Shown piece by piece: positions 7,400-15,676 of a stretch of DNA of 27,585 nt. The stretch's first letter is position 1, and every line of letters begins with the position of its first letter. A model generated the notes under the pieces. That model was not told the DNA's origin and searched no databases. It worked only from the letters and a program-made list of their open reading frames with translations. The stretch comes from an uncultured Oscillospiraceae bacterium (GTDB lineage: Bacteria > Bacillota > Clostridia > Oscillospirales > Oscillospiraceae), in the NCBI GenBank assembly GCA_934597175.1, contig CAKTQR010000030.1, forward strand, positions 1 to 27,585. Direction: 5' to 3'. The position numbers and the translations under genes were made by a program.

Positions 7400-9334
7400 T
7401 TAATACAGCTTTGCGCCGGCGGGGATGTGGGGGTCGACCATCAATAAGTGCAGCTTTTCTGCGCCTTCCTCGTGGTGGACGGCGGAGATCAGCATGCCGC
7501 AGGAGTCGATGCCCATCATGGGACGGGGCGGCAGATTGGTGATGGCGATGCAGGTCTTGCCGATGAGCTCTTCCGGCTCATAATATTCATGAATTCCGCT
7601 CAAAATGACCCGATCTACGCCAGTTCCGTCGTCGAGCGTGAACTTCAAAAGCTTCTTGGACTTCTTGACGGCCTCGCAGTTGAGCACCTTGACGGCACGG
7701 AAATCGGACTTTGAGAAGGTCTCAAAGTCGACAAAATCGGCAAACAGAGGCTCTATCTCGACCTTGGAGAAGTCTATCTTCTCCTCCGCTGCGGGTGCGG
7801 CGGCGGGAACTTCGGCAGGCTTTTCGGCCTTCTTTTCCATGTCCAGCGGCTTCATTGTCGGGAACAGGATAACATCACGAATCGAGTTCATGCCGGTCAG
7901 CAGCATGACGCAGCGGTCGATGCCGATGCCGAGGCCACCCGTGGGAGGCATGCCGTACTCAAGAGCATTGATGAAATCGTCGTCCATCATGCCCGCCTCG
8001 TCATCGCCCTTGGCACGGAGCTCGACCTGCTTCTGGAAGCGCTGCTTCTGGTCGATGGGATCGTTGAGCTCGGAGAAAGCGTTGCCCATCTCGCTGCGGC
8101 AGATGAACAGCTCAAAGCGCTCGGTGAGCCTGTGGTCCTTGGGGCTGCGCTTTGCAAGCGGGGAAACATCAACGGGATGCATGGTGATGAAGGTCGGCTG
8201 GATGAGCTTTTCCTCGACGAGCTGGTCAAAGCTTTCGTATAGGGCGTGACCCCAAGTGGGCTCGACCTTATCCATGTCGACACCGGCGGCCTTTGCGGCG
8301 GCAACGGCTTCGGCATCGCCCTCTATCGCCATGAAGTCAACGCCGACATACTTCTTGACGGCTTCCGCCATGGTAAGGCGCTGCCAGCCCGGGGTGAGGT
8401 CAATGGTCTCACCCTGCCAATTGCACTCGTAAGTGCCGAGGATTGACATTGCTGCACCCGAGAGCAGATCCTCAAAAAGATCCATCATGTCGTTAAAGTC
8501 TGCGTAGGACTGATAAAGCTCAACAGTGGTGAACTCCGGGTTGTGCTTTGTGTCCATGCCCTCATTGCGGAAAATGCGGCCTATCTCATAGACGCGCTCA
8601 ATGCCGCCGACGATGAGGCGCTTGAGGTTGAGCTCCGTTGCGATGCGCAGGAACATGTCAATATCAAGGGTATTGTGATGGGTGATGAACGGTCTTGCGG
8701 TAGCGCCGCCGGAGATGGTGTTGAGAACGGGGGTCTCGACCTCCATGAAGCCACGGCCGTCAAGGAACGAGCGGACATAGCTTATGAACTTCGAGCGTAT
8801 CTCAAAATTGCGGCGGCTTTCGTCGCTCATGATGAGGTCAACATAGCGCTGGCGATATTTAAGCTCGGTATTGGTCATGCCGTGGAACTTCTCGGGCAGC
8901 GGGCGCAGGCTCTTTGAAAGCAGCGTCACGCCCTGGACATGCACGGATATCTCCTCGGTCTTGGTCTTGAACACATAGCCCGTCACGCCGATGATATCGC
9001 CGATATCGTATTTTCTGAAGTCGGCAAACTCCTGCTCGGACACGGCGTCCTTGCGAATGTACAGCTGGAGCTGGCCACGGTCGTCCTTAATGTGGCAGAA
9101 TATTGCCTTGCCCATGCCGCGCTTGGACATGATGCGGCCTGCGACCTGAACGGTCTTAGCGTCGAAGGCGTCGTAATCGGCCTTTATATCGGCAGAATAT
9201 GCGCTTCTGACGAACTTGGTCTGCTCAAAGGGATCTCTGCCCTCCTGTTGGAGAGCCATAAGCTTATCACGGCGGACCTGCAGGATCTCGGACAGCTCCT
9301 GTGCAGGTGCCTCATTGGTCTTAATCTCGCTCAT
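7400..9334 (-). CDS. lysS: Lysine--tRNA ligase (class II) with C-terminal tRNA-binding domain
   Basis: LysS charges tRNA-Lys with lysine in the cytoplasm. The product is 644 residues, against roughly 490-500 for ordinary bacterial LysS. Residues about 60-140 form the OB-fold anticodon-binding domain. The catalytic core shows motif 2 at about 254-275 (IFRNEGMDTKHNPEFT) and motif 3 at about 467-481 (GGLGIGIDRC). The core ends near residue 500. An Ala/Pro/Glu linker (501-520) leads to a second OB fold (about 530-644: DFRAVKVLNCEAVKKSKKLL, GIHEYYEPEELIGK, NLPPRPMMGIDSCGM). That domain matches the Trbp111/MetG-C type tRNA-binding domain usually attached to methionyl-tRNA synthetase. GAGG precedes the start, 14 bp after greA, and a terminator follows. 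Confidence 0.96.
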   Translation of the reverse strand: MSEIKTNEAPAQELSEILQVRRDKLMALQQEGRDPFEQTKFVRSAYSADIKADYDAFDAKTVQVAGRIMSKRGMGKAIFCHIKDDRGQLQLYIRKDAVSEQEFADFRKYDIGDIIGVTGYVFKTKTEEISVHVQGVTLLSKSLRPLPEKFHGMTNTELKYRQRYVDLIMSDESRRNFEIRSKFISYVRSFLDGRGFMEVETPVLNTISGGATARPFITHHNTLDIDMFLRIATELNLKRLIVGGIERVYEIGRIFRNEGMDTKHNPEFTTVELYQSYADFNDMMDLFEDLLSGAAMSILGTYECNWQGETIDLTPGWQRLTMAEAVKKYVGVDFMAIEGDAEAVAAAKAAGVDMDKVEPTWGHALYESFDQLVEEKLIQPTFITMHPVDVSPLAKRSPKDHRLTERFELFICRSEMGNAFSELNDPIDQKQRFQKQVELRAKGDDEAGMMDDDFINALEYGMPPTGGLGIGIDRCVMLLTGMNSIRDVILFPTMKPLDMEKKAEKPAEVPAAAPAAEEKIDFSKVEIEPLFADFVDFETFSKSDFRAVKVLNCEAVKKSKKLLKFTLDDGTGVDRVILSGIHEYYEPEELIGKTCIAITNLPPRPMMGIDSCGMLISAVHHEEGAEKLHLLMVDPHIPAGAKLY

Positions 9335-9348
9335 ATGTTTTCCTCAAA

Positions 9349-9837
9349 TCAAGTATTTTCTACGGAAAGTATCTCAAAATGCAGCTCGCCTGCGGGGGCT
9401 TCGACACTGATCTTGTCGCCTGTGACATGGCCGTACAGCCCTCTGCCGAAGGGGGAGTCGTCGGAAACTCTGCCCTCCATGGGGTTTGCCTCCTGCGAGC
9501 CTACGATGGTGTATGTTTCCTCATAGTCCTCGTCAAGGTCACGGACCTTGACAACGCTGCCGAGAGTGACTGCGCCTTTGGCAGCACCGGTATCGGTCTT
9601 TTCGACTATCTCTGCGTTTTCAAGCAGAACTTTTATCTCGGCTATCTTGGAGTAGAGCTTGCCCTGCTCTGTTTTAGCCTCGTCATATTCGCTGTTCTCG
9701 GACAGGTCGCCGAAGCTGCGTGCCTCTTTTATCTGCTCGGAAACTTCCTTTGCCTTGTCGGTCTCGAGGTACTGAAGCTCCTCTTTCAGAGCGTCGTAGC
9801 GCTCCTGACTCATTTTAAATCTGCTGTCGGTAGCCAT
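9349..9837 (-). CDS. greA: Transcription elongation factor GreA
   Basis: GreA rescues backtracked RNA polymerase by stimulating transcript cleavage. The product is 162 residues, matching the usual size of about 158. The start at 9837 (MATDSRFKMSQERY) is chosen because AAAGGAG lies 7 bp upstream; the frame is open further to 9882 without a better site. The N-terminal coiled coil carries GDLSENSEYDEAK, which holds the acidic tip residues. The C-terminal FKBP-like domain has SDDSPFGRGLYGH and the closing GDKISVEAPAG. It is transcribed into lysS with a 14-bp gap, a pairing seen in many Bacillota. Confidence 0.96.
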   Translation of the reverse strand: MATDSRFKMSQERYDALKEELQYLETDKAKEVSEQIKEARSFGDLSENSEYDEAKTEQGKLYSKIAEIKVLLENAEIVEKTDTGAAKGAVTLGSVVKVRDLDEDYEETYTIVGSQEANPMEGRVSDDSPFGRGLYGHVTGDKISVEAPAGELHFEILSVENT

Positions 9838-9885
9838 AATGCGGTCTCCTTTATAATTAATTGCTGATTTTTTTGTTATCACTCG

Positions 9886-11049
9886 TCAGCCGAGTGCGTT
9901 TATCGCCGTTTCAAGCTGGGTATCGGTATTTTCATCCGCCTGCGCCACGGCAATGTCGGGCGTTACGCCGCCCGCCTCGGCGAGGTCGACCCTGTTGGGC
10001 GTGAGGTACTTATGCGTGGAAATGTGGACGGCGCTGCCGTCGGAGAGCTCGAGCGTTATCTGGCTGCGAGCCTTGCCGGTGGTCTGTTCGCCGACGATGG
10101 TCGCCCAGTTGTACTCCTGCAGGGCGGCTGCAAAAAACTCCGCTGCGCTGTAGGAGTTGCCGTTAACGAGAACGATCATCTTATTTTTAAGGCTGACCTT
10201 ATCCGAGGTCTGCACGGTCTCGTGACCTTCCTTATCGACGCTTATAAACAGGTCGCCCTCGGGCAGGATATAGTCAAGCAGGTCGACAAGCTCGGTGAGC
10301 AGGCCGCCGGGGTTATTGCGGACATCGAAAATGAACGAGGTCGCACCGGTCTGTATAAGCTGCTCTATCGCCTTTTGGGTGTTTTCGCTCGACCCGGCTT
10401 CAAAGTTGCTGATCTTTATATAGCCTATATTGCCGTCGAGAAGCCTTGAGCTGACGGGGTTTTTATAGATTATCTCGCAGGCGACGGTGACGGTTTTGGC
10501 ATTGCCGTTGCTGTCGAGGGTGATGGGAAAGTCCTTATTGACCTTCGAGCGAATGAGAAGGCTCACATCCTCAAGGGTCTTGCCGGTGACATCCTCGTCG
10601 TCGATGGCGGTTATGAGGTCGCCGACGGCTATGCCGGCGTTTGCGGCGGGGCTTGACTCCTCAACGGAGAACACTTCAAAGTCGCCGCTATTATTGACCT
10701 TCACGCTTACGCCGATGCCGGAGTATTCGTTCGAGCTTGACAGCTTGTACGCCTCGTATTCCTCGGCGCTCATGAAGTAGCTCCATTTATCGCCGATGCT
10801 CTTTACCATCGCCGCCGCTGCAGCATTGTAAAGCTCATTGGAATCGGCATCGCCGATGTAGTTCTGGTCGATTATCTTCTCTATCTCAACATAGCGTCTT
10901 GCATCGTCAAGATACTGCTTCGAGCCGAAGCCGCCGATGGCGGCGACATAGGTCAAAACGGCGGTCACGACGGCGACCGCAAGACAAGCTATTATAAGGT
11001 GAGTCAGCTTGATTTTATTGTCGAAGCTCGGCAGTTTGCGCTTTTTCAA
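9886..11049 (-). CDS. S41 family carboxyl-terminal processing protease, membrane-anchored
   Basis: The product is 387 residues from a TTG start at 11049, preceded by AAAGGGG at good spacing. An ATG at 11115 is in frame but would translate through a 12-bp hairpin, so it is rejected. A basic N-terminus leads to one membrane span (about 15-38), so the protease faces outward. A PDZ domain (about 109-183) includes YSGIGVSV and SSPAANAGIAVGDLI. The S41 core has RNNPGGLLTELVDLLDYILP. The catalytic serine is probably Ser301 (NSYSAAEF) and the lysine Lys326 (TTGKARSQ). The family cleaves exported or envelope proteins near their C-termini. Its place after ftsEX suggests a role in division-linked wall remodelling. 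Confidence 0.92.
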   Translation of the reverse strand: MKKRKLPSFDNKIKLTHLIIACLAVAVVTAVLTYVAAIGGFGSKQYLDDARRYVEIEKIIDQNYIGDADSNELYNAAAAAMVKSIGDKWSYFMSAEEYEAYKLSSSNEYSGIGVSVKVNNSGDFEVFSVEESSPAANAGIAVGDLITAIDDEDVTGKTLEDVSLLIRSKVNKDFPITLDSNGNAKTVTVACEIIYKNPVSSRLLDGNIGYIKISNFEAGSSENTQKAIEQLIQTGATSFIFDVRNNPGGLLTELVDLLDYILPEGDLFISVDKEGHETVQTSDKVSLKNKMIVLVNGNSYSAAEFFAAALQEYNWATIVGEQTTGKARSQITLELSDGSAVHISTHKYLTPNRVDLAEAGGVTPDIAVAQADENTDTQLETAINALG

Positions 11050-11080
11050 GTTGCTTTCCCCTTTCCGATATACAGCACGA

Positions 11081-11111
11081 TTGACTGGCAGTCTCAATGA
11101 CTGCCAGTCAA
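11081..11111 (-). repeat. Perfect 12-bp hairpin upstream of the S41 protease
   Basis: TTGACTGGCAGT and its complement flank a 7-nt loop, with no T tract on either side. It sits between the tiny exported-protein gene and the protease RBS. It could be an RNA-processing or stabilising stem within the operon mRNA, or a weak terminator. Confidence 0.6.
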
Positions 11112-11128
11112 GCATATTTTATGTTGGT

Positions 11129-11299
11129 TTAATCCGCATATTCACTTGCACTGCACACGGCGGCGGTCTCTGCCCCGCTCACGCTATGCGCAAGCCCGGC
11201 GGCACCGGCCGTATACGGTATAACGCTCAGCACGAGGCTCAGCACCATTGTCAGTGCAAGAATTATCGCAAGTATCGATACAACAAGTCTTCTGTTCAT
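11129..11299 (-). CDS. Tiny exported protein (56 aa) between ftsX and the S41 protease
   Basis: Translation from the ATG at 11299 gives a signal-peptide-like start: MNRRLVVSIL, then AIILALTMVLSLVLSVIP, then a YTAGAAG cleavage region. About 25 small residues follow, ending CSASEYAD before a TAA. GAGGAG lies 7 bp upstream and touches the ftsX stop, so translation is probably coupled to ftsX. In related operons, as I recall them, this slot often holds an EnvC/PcsB/M23-type hydrolase with the same style of signal peptide. This ORF may be its worn-down stub or a genuine small secreted partner of FtsX. It carries no catalytic motif. Confidence 0.6.
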   Translation of the reverse strand: MNRRLVVSILAIILALTMVLSLVLSVIPYTAGAAGLAHSVSGAETAAVCSASEYAD

Positions 11300-11308
11300 T
11301 TTTTCTCC

Positions 11309-12196
11309 TCACACCTTGAGGTAATTTCTGATGGCGATAGTACCGCCGAATGCGCCGACTATGACGCCGACCGCAACGAACACCGCAAGAACGAACGGCC
11401 AAAGCTCCGTAAACGGAACGATCTGAATAAACGATATCGCAAGGTTGGAGGATATCTTCGACTCCAAAGCGGTATACAGTCCCCACTGTGCAAGGAAGGC
11501 AAGTCCGCCGCCGACAAGGCCGAGGATAAGGCCCTCGACGATAAACGGGCATCGGATGAAGCTGTTGGATGCGCCGACCATCTTCATTATCGCTATTTCT
11601 TCCCTTCTGCCGAAGGTTGCAAGTTTGATGGTGTTGGACATAATAAACAGGGACACGAAAACGAGTACGACTATGAGCGCAAGCGACACAACGCTGACGA
11701 CATTCCGAACCGAGATGAACTTGTCGGCATAGTCGAGCGGTGCGTTTACCTTTACGATACCGTCAATTTCGCCGATGGCGGCCTGCGTCTGCGCCATTTT
11801 GCTCAGGTCAACAAGCTGGATAACGAAGCGGTGACGGAACACGGAATCGTCGAGGCCTTCCATGAGGCTCTCGTCATACTTCTGCATGAATTCTTCTCTG
11901 GCTTCGGTGCGGCTTACAAACTCAACACTTGCAACATTGTCTATCGCCTGAATCTTGGTCTGAAGCTTTGCCGAGGCGTCCTGAGCGCTCATTGATTCGT
12001 CGACATAGGCAAGGATCTGATTCTGATTGCCGATATCGTCGATTATGTTGTTTACATTGATATCAAGAAGCGTGAAGCTGCCCATTACGAGAAGGCAGGC
12101 AATGATTATCGTGACCGAGGCGAAGGACATGAAGCCATGCGTAAATATATTGCGGAAGCCCTCGCCTATCAAATATCCGTATCTATTCAATTTCAT
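11309..12196 (-). CDS. ftsX: Cell-division ABC transporter permease FtsX
   Basis: The product is 295 residues from the ATG at 12196 (MKLNRYGYLIGEGFRNI, the usual FtsX opening); upstream in-frame ATGs at 12211 and 12223 lie inside ftsE. Four membrane spans are visible: about 22-46, a second after a large external domain (about 165-190, VVSVVSLALIVVLVFVSLFI), then two at the C-terminus. The external loop includes AYVDESMSAQDA and VEFVSRTEAREEF. The cytoplasmic GRREEIAIMKMVGASNSFIR is the coupling loop for FtsE. FtsX with FtsE transmits ATP hydrolysis to wall hydrolases at the division site. It overlaps the ftsE end by 14 bp. Confidence 0.94.
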   Translation of the reverse strand: MKLNRYGYLIGEGFRNIFTHGFMSFASVTIIIACLLVMGSFTLLDINVNNIIDDIGNQNQILAYVDESMSAQDASAKLQTKIQAIDNVASVEFVSRTEAREEFMQKYDESLMEGLDDSVFRHRFVIQLVDLSKMAQTQAAIGEIDGIVKVNAPLDYADKFISVRNVVSVVSLALIVVLVFVSLFIMSNTIKLATFGRREEIAIMKMVGASNSFIRCPFIVEGLILGLVGGGLAFLAQWGLYTALESKISSNLAISFIQIVPFTELWPFVLAVFVAVGVIVGAFGGTIAIRNYLKV

Positions 12197-12875
12197 AGCT
12201 GTAATACCCATCCATTCCGTCACTGATCAGGTGGCCGCCGTCAATGGCGATGACACGCTTGGAGAATGCGTTGACCAGTTCCTTCTCATGAGTTACCACC
12301 AATATGGTAGTGCCCATCTCGTTTATCTTCTCAAGCAGGAGCATCAGCTCAAGGCTGCGCACGGGGTCGAGGTTGCCGGTAGGCTCGTCGGCGATGATCA
12401 TGGTAGGATTATTTACGAGCGCTCTTGCAATTGCAACACGCTGCTGCTCGCCGCCGGAAAGCTCGGCGGGCAGGCGCTTTTCACGACCGTCAAGGCCGAC
12501 AAGCTCCAGCACATGCGGCACTCTCGCCTTTATCTCTCTGTTCGATGCGCCGACGACACGCATTGCAAACGCAACATTGTCATAAACCGTCATGTTCTCG
12601 ATAAGGCGGAAGTCCTGGAAGATAACGCCCAGCGTTCTGCGCATCTGGGGCATCTTGCGGCGCTTCATTTCGCCCGTATTGAAGCCGTTCACGACGACCT
12701 TGCCGGCAGACGGTCTTATCTCGCCGGTCAGCAGCTTGATGATCGTGGTCTTGCCGGAGCCCGACGGACCTACGAGGAAGGCAAATTCGCCCTCATTGAT
12801 GGTCAGGCTGAAATTATCCAGAGCAGCGACATCGCTGTTTTCATAGACCATCGTGACATTTTTCATTTGAACCAT
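12183..12875 (-). CDS. ftsE: Cell-division ABC transporter ATP-binding protein FtsE
   Basis: The product is 230 residues, standard for FtsE. It has Walker A GPSGSGKTT (about 36-44), a Q-loop at VIFQDFRLIENMTVYDNVAF (a typical FtsE stretch), the signature LSGGEQQR, Walker B MIIADEPTGNLD and the switch histidine in VVTHEKELV. AGGAGG lies before the ATG. It is the cytoplasmic ATPase partner of FtsX. Its stop lies inside the ftsX start region, so the two are translationally linked. Confidence 0.96.
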   Translation of the reverse strand: MVQMKNVTMVYENSDVAALDNFSLTINEGEFAFLVGPSGSGKTTIIKLLTGEIRPSAGKVVVNGFNTGEMKRRKMPQMRRTLGVIFQDFRLIENMTVYDNVAFAMRVVGASNREIKARVPHVLELVGLDGREKRLPAELSGGEQQRVAIARALVNNPTMIIADEPTGNLDPVRSLELMLLLEKINEMGTTILVVTHEKELVNAFSKRVIAIDGGHLISDGMDGYYSYEIE

Positions 12876-12922
12876 AGGTTTTCCTCCTGAGGTTTTGCTC
12901 GGCAGGCTGCCCCGCCGGATCT

Positions 12923-14017
12923 TCAGCGGCCGTTATTGTTCACCGAGTCAAGGTACTGCTTGACCATCATTGCGACCTTGAAAACTATCGCATGGTCAAA
13001 CTCACGCAGGTCGAGCCCCGTTATCTTCTTGATCTTCTCAAGACGGTACACGAGCGTGTTGCGGTGGACATACAGCTTGCGGGAAGTCTCGGACACATTG
13101 AGGTTGTTCTCAAAGAACTTGTTTATAGTCTCCAGCGTGTCCTCGTCAAGGGTCTCAAGCGGGTTTTTCTTAAAGACCTCGTTTAAAAACATCTCACAAA
13201 GAGTTGTCGGCAGCTGATATATGATTCGGCCGATGCCGAGATTTTCATAGCTTATGATCGTCTTTTCCGAGTCAAACACACGGCCGACATCGATGGCGAT
13301 CTGCGCTTCCTTATAGCGGTCGGCAAGCTCTCTTAAATGTCTTGCCGTTGTGCCGATGCCGATGATGCAACCGATCTGAAGCTCGGTCTCGAGCGTTTTC
13401 TCGATATTCTCGGCAATGGCTCTGACCTCGCTGCTGTTGTCGCCGTTGGGAAGCTCCTTGATGACTACCATATCCGCCTCGTTGACGCTTATGACAAAGT
13501 CATGCTGCCTGTCGGTGAACATGTTCTGCAAAACCTCCACCGCCGCAACATCGGAACGGTCGACCTGACGCACCAAAAACAGTGCTCTCGGAACATCGGG
13601 CACAAAGTGCAGCTCCTTTGTTCTGACATACACATCACCGGGCAGAATGTTGTCGGAAATGATGCTCTTTAAAAACGCCGCCTTATTGTACTTTTCCTCG
13701 TAATTTGTCTTTGCCTCGTTGAACGCAACGGCAGCCATCATGCAGCTGACTCTTGCAAGCTCATCGCAGCCTTCGACAAAAACGGCATAGTCAAACTTGG
13801 CGGTGTTTGAGCCGAGAATTTTATAGGTACGCTGATTGCTCACATAAACAGGCTCGGACGGATCGTAATTATAGCTTTGGAAGTCCTCAAGGCGTGAACC
13901 TATCATGGGAAGCTCGCTGCAGGTGATGACAAAGCCCTGCTCGTCTATAACACCGATGCATCTGTCGGTCGCTTCCTTTATCTGAATTATGACACTTTGA
14001 AAAATCCTGCTGGACAT
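12923..14017 (-). CDS. CdaR/PucR-type helix-turn-helix transcriptional regulator
   Basis: The product is 364 residues, with GGGGAGG before the ATG. The C-terminal 60 residues are the PucR-type HTH: a helix ending in FFENNLNVSETSRKLYVHRN, then TLVYRLEKIKKITGLDLRE. The middle (about 150-280) resembles the GGDEF-like domain of CdaR proteins (IGIGTTARHLRELADRYKEAQIAI). The N-terminal 100 residues look like a sensory domain (CIGVIDEQGFVITCSELP). Family members usually respond to small acids or sugars. It lies 47 bp before ftsE and is the promoter-proximal gene, so it may control the ftsEX operon or itself. Confidence 0.85.
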   Translation of the reverse strand: MSSRIFQSVIIQIKEATDRCIGVIDEQGFVITCSELPMIGSRLEDFQSYNYDPSEPVYVSNQRTYKILGSNTAKFDYAVFVEGCDELARVSCMMAAVAFNEAKTNYEEKYNKAAFLKSIISDNILPGDVYVRTKELHFVPDVPRALFLVRQVDRSDVAAVEVLQNMFTDRQHDFVISVNEADMVVIKELPNGDNSSEVRAIAENIEKTLETELQIGCIIGIGTTARHLRELADRYKEAQIAIDVGRVFDSEKTIISYENLGIGRIIYQLPTTLCEMFLNEVFKKNPLETLDEDTLETINKFFENNLNVSETSRKLYVHRNTLVYRLEKIKKITGLDLREFDHAIVFKVAMMVKQYLDSVNNNGR

Positions 14018-14078
14018 TGCTTTTCCTCCCCTGACAATATGGGTATTTTAACGATAGTCTCGCAATGATACTTCCAAC

Positions 14079-14107
14079 ATAATAATACTTTTTTGTGCGT
14101 TTTTCAA
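14079..14107 (-). promoter_or_regulatory. Sigma-A promoter of the regulator-ftsEX block
   Basis: On the minus strand TTGAAA (14102-14107) and TATTAT (14079-14084) are separated by exactly 17 bp. It lies about 60 bp upstream of the CdaR/PucR-type gene start and could drive the genes down to lysS. Confidence 0.7.
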
Positions 14108-14195
14108 TAGAAAAGTATGTGAAATTTGTGGACTTTTCAAAAAAAGCGCTAATTTCCTTGCTATATTGCCCAAAAATACGAGCAAAATTTGTCTA

Positions 14196-14906
14196 TTATT
14201 TCTTCATCACACTGCACAATTCATCGGCAGTCAGCGGGCGGTATTCGCCCGGTTTGAGACTTTCGTCAAGCTTAAGACCGCCGATTCTCAGGCGTTTAAG
14301 CGCCGTGACGGGCTTGCCACGGGAGGCGAGCATGCGCTTTACCTGATGATATTTGCCCTCCATCACCGTTACAAAACAGCTGCCGTCGGAGCAGAGCTCA
14401 AGCCCCGCAGGCAGGCACTTTGTGCCGTCGGCAAGCGTCACGCCCCGGGCAAATGCGGCGATATCGTCGGCATCAACGGGTGCGGTCGTCTCGGCACGGT
14501 AAAGCTTTTCTATCTCGGACCTGGGCGAAATGACCTTATGCGCAAAGTCGCCGTCGTCGGTAATTAAAAGCAGCCCCGTCGTGTCCTTATCCAGCCTTCC
14601 GACCGGAAAAAGGCCGAGCCTTTTGTGCTCGGGCGAGAACATATCTATGACGGTTTTCTGCTTGCCGTCGTCGGTCGCAGACAAAACTCCGGCAGGCTTA
14701 TTTAGCATAAAATAATGATTTTTTTCATATTTTAAAGCAGTACCGTCGATCGCAACGACGGCACTTTCGGGGTCGAGCTTTGTCTCGGGAGCGGCGGCAG
14801 TTTTGCCGTTCAGCGTTACTCTGCCGGCCTTAATCATCTGCTTTATCTCCCGACGGGATGCAGCCCCGCAATCGGAGATGAACTTGTCCAATCTCATCAA
14901 AGGCAT
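14196..14906 (-). CDS. rsuA: RsuA-type 16S rRNA pseudouridine synthase
   Basis: The enzyme isomerises a specific uridine of rRNA to pseudouridine. The product is 236 residues. The N-terminal S4 RNA-binding domain (about 4-50) reads RLDKFISDCGAASRREI and IKAGRVTLNGK. The catalytic motif is GRLDKDTTGLLL, with Asp106 as the nucleophile, followed by ITDDGDFAHKVISP. The C-terminal EGKYHQVKRMLASRG is the usual RsuA/RluB-family motif. AAAGGTG precedes the ATG at 14906. The exact target uridine (U516 in RsuA) is inferred from the family. It starts back to back with the DUF4830 gene. Confidence 0.9.
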   Translation of the reverse strand: MPLMRLDKFISDCGAASRREIKQMIKAGRVTLNGKTAAAPETKLDPESAVVAIDGTALKYEKNHYFMLNKPAGVLSATDDGKQKTVIDMFSPEHKRLGLFPVGRLDKDTTGLLLITDDGDFAHKVISPRSEIEKLYRAETTAPVDADDIAAFARGVTLADGTKCLPAGLELCSDGSCFVTVMEGKYHQVKRMLASRGKPVTALKRLRIGGLKLDESLKPGEYRPLTADELCSVMKK

Positions 14907-14921
14907 AAAATCACCTTTGCG

Positions 14922-14950
14922 ATTATAACATAAAGTATAATAAATTTGAA
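14922..14950 (-). promoter_or_regulatory. Promoter of the pseudouridine synthase gene
   Basis: Minus-strand TTCAAA (14945-14950) and a perfect TATAAT (14922-14927) are 17 bp apart. The predicted transcript starts close to the RBS, so the leader would be very short. Confidence 0.5.
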
Positions 14951-14967
14951 CACCAAAAGGCTATAAT

Positions 14968-15426
14968 ATGAGTATGTTTACAAAATGTTTAAAGCTCACA
15001 AAAAAGAGCGCAGTTATATTTATCCTCATCGCTGCGGCGATCATGCTTGCGGCGGTGATGCTCCGCTCCTCCCCCGGGTGCAGCTTCGGCGTGTCGGAGC
15101 TTATAAATGTCACTAGCACCGAGGGCAGAATGAAATATTTAAGCGAGCTCGGCTGGGAGGTCGATGTCTCGACCGAGGAGTGCAAGGATGTTCTCATCCC
15201 CAAGAAATTTGAGGGCGTTATGCTCAGCTACTCAAAGCTCCAGACCGAGCAGGGCTACGATTTTGCATCCTTCGGCGGCTTGGAGTGCAAGCAGTACACC
15301 TATGTTGTGACAAACTACCCCGCCGACGGAACAGTCTATGCAACGCTGTATGTAAAGGGCGGTCATGTCATCGGCGGCGATATCCACTCGGCAAATATCG
15401 ACGGCTTCATGCACACATTAAAATAA
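14968..15426 (+). CDS. DUF4830 membrane-anchored protein
   Basis: The product is 152 residues. A basic N-terminus and one span (about 15-33: AVIFILIAAAIMLAAVML) anchor an external domain. That domain reads RMKYLSELGWEVDVSTEEC, VLIPKKFEGVMLSYSKLQTEQGYD and YVKGGHVIGGDIHS, which I recognise as the DUF4830 pattern common in Clostridia. AAAGG lies 7 bp before the ATG at 14968; a second ATG two codons later is also possible. The function of the family is unknown. A hairpin follows the stop. Confidence 0.8.
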   Translation: MSMFTKCLKLTKKSAVIFILIAAAIMLAAVMLRSSPGCSFGVSELINVTSTEGRMKYLSELGWEVDVSTEECKDVLIPKKFEGVMLSYSKLQTEQGYDFASFGGLECKQYTYVVTNYPADGTVYATLYVKGGHVIGGDIHSANIDGFMHTLK

Positions 15427-15447
15427 TGAAATAGGTAATAAAAAGAT

Positions 15448-15480
15448 ACACGCCCCACAAGCTTAGCTTGCGGGGCGTGT
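15448..15480. terminator. Hairpin after the DUF4830 gene (left bracket of repeat copy 1)
   Basis: A 15-bp stem with one mismatch (ACACGCCCCACAAGC against GCTTGCGGGGCGTGT, loop TTA) follows the stop by about 20 bp. No T tract follows on the plus strand. A very similar hairpin recurs at 15714-15744. Confidence 0.6.
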
Positions 15481-15525
15481 CATACTGCCTAAGAATCGGA
15501 TCAAACAGCAGGAACAAGCTGAAAT

Positions 15526-15676
15526 CCAATACGCAGCAGGGGGAGTGTGAGGGGGACAAGGTCCCGCCTCAAATTGGATTATAGCCATCAAAAACGCCTG
15601 TTAAGGCTTTTTGACGAGCATAGCGAGATTTTTCGTGAAGCAAAGCTTCACAAAAAATGTGGCGTGTTTTTGAAGC
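15526..15676 (+). repeat. 151-bp dispersed repeat, copy 1
   Basis: This stretch recurs almost unchanged in inverted orientation at 16448-16598, with about a dozen differences by eye and equal length. It begins CCAATACGCAGCAGGGGGAG and ends TTGAAGC. Inside are a weak stem AAAACGCCT..AGGCTTTT and a clear hairpin GTGAAGC-AAA-GCTTCAC flanked by T and A runs. A further stem (15675-15704, GCGTGG..CACGC with A and T runs) follows directly. No convincing coding frame is present. It fills the gene-free stretch between the DUF4830 gene and the microprotein genes. Confidence 0.9.

Noticed and set aside
11050..11115. ATG at 11115 as the start of the S41 protease
   Set aside because: It would place a perfect hairpin inside the coding region and has no RBS; the TTG at 11049 has one.
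14936..14967. Plus-strand TATAAT boxes before the DUF4830 gene
   Set aside because: Two TATAAT sequences exist, but neither has a recognisable -35 at 16-18 bp; one abuts the ATG.
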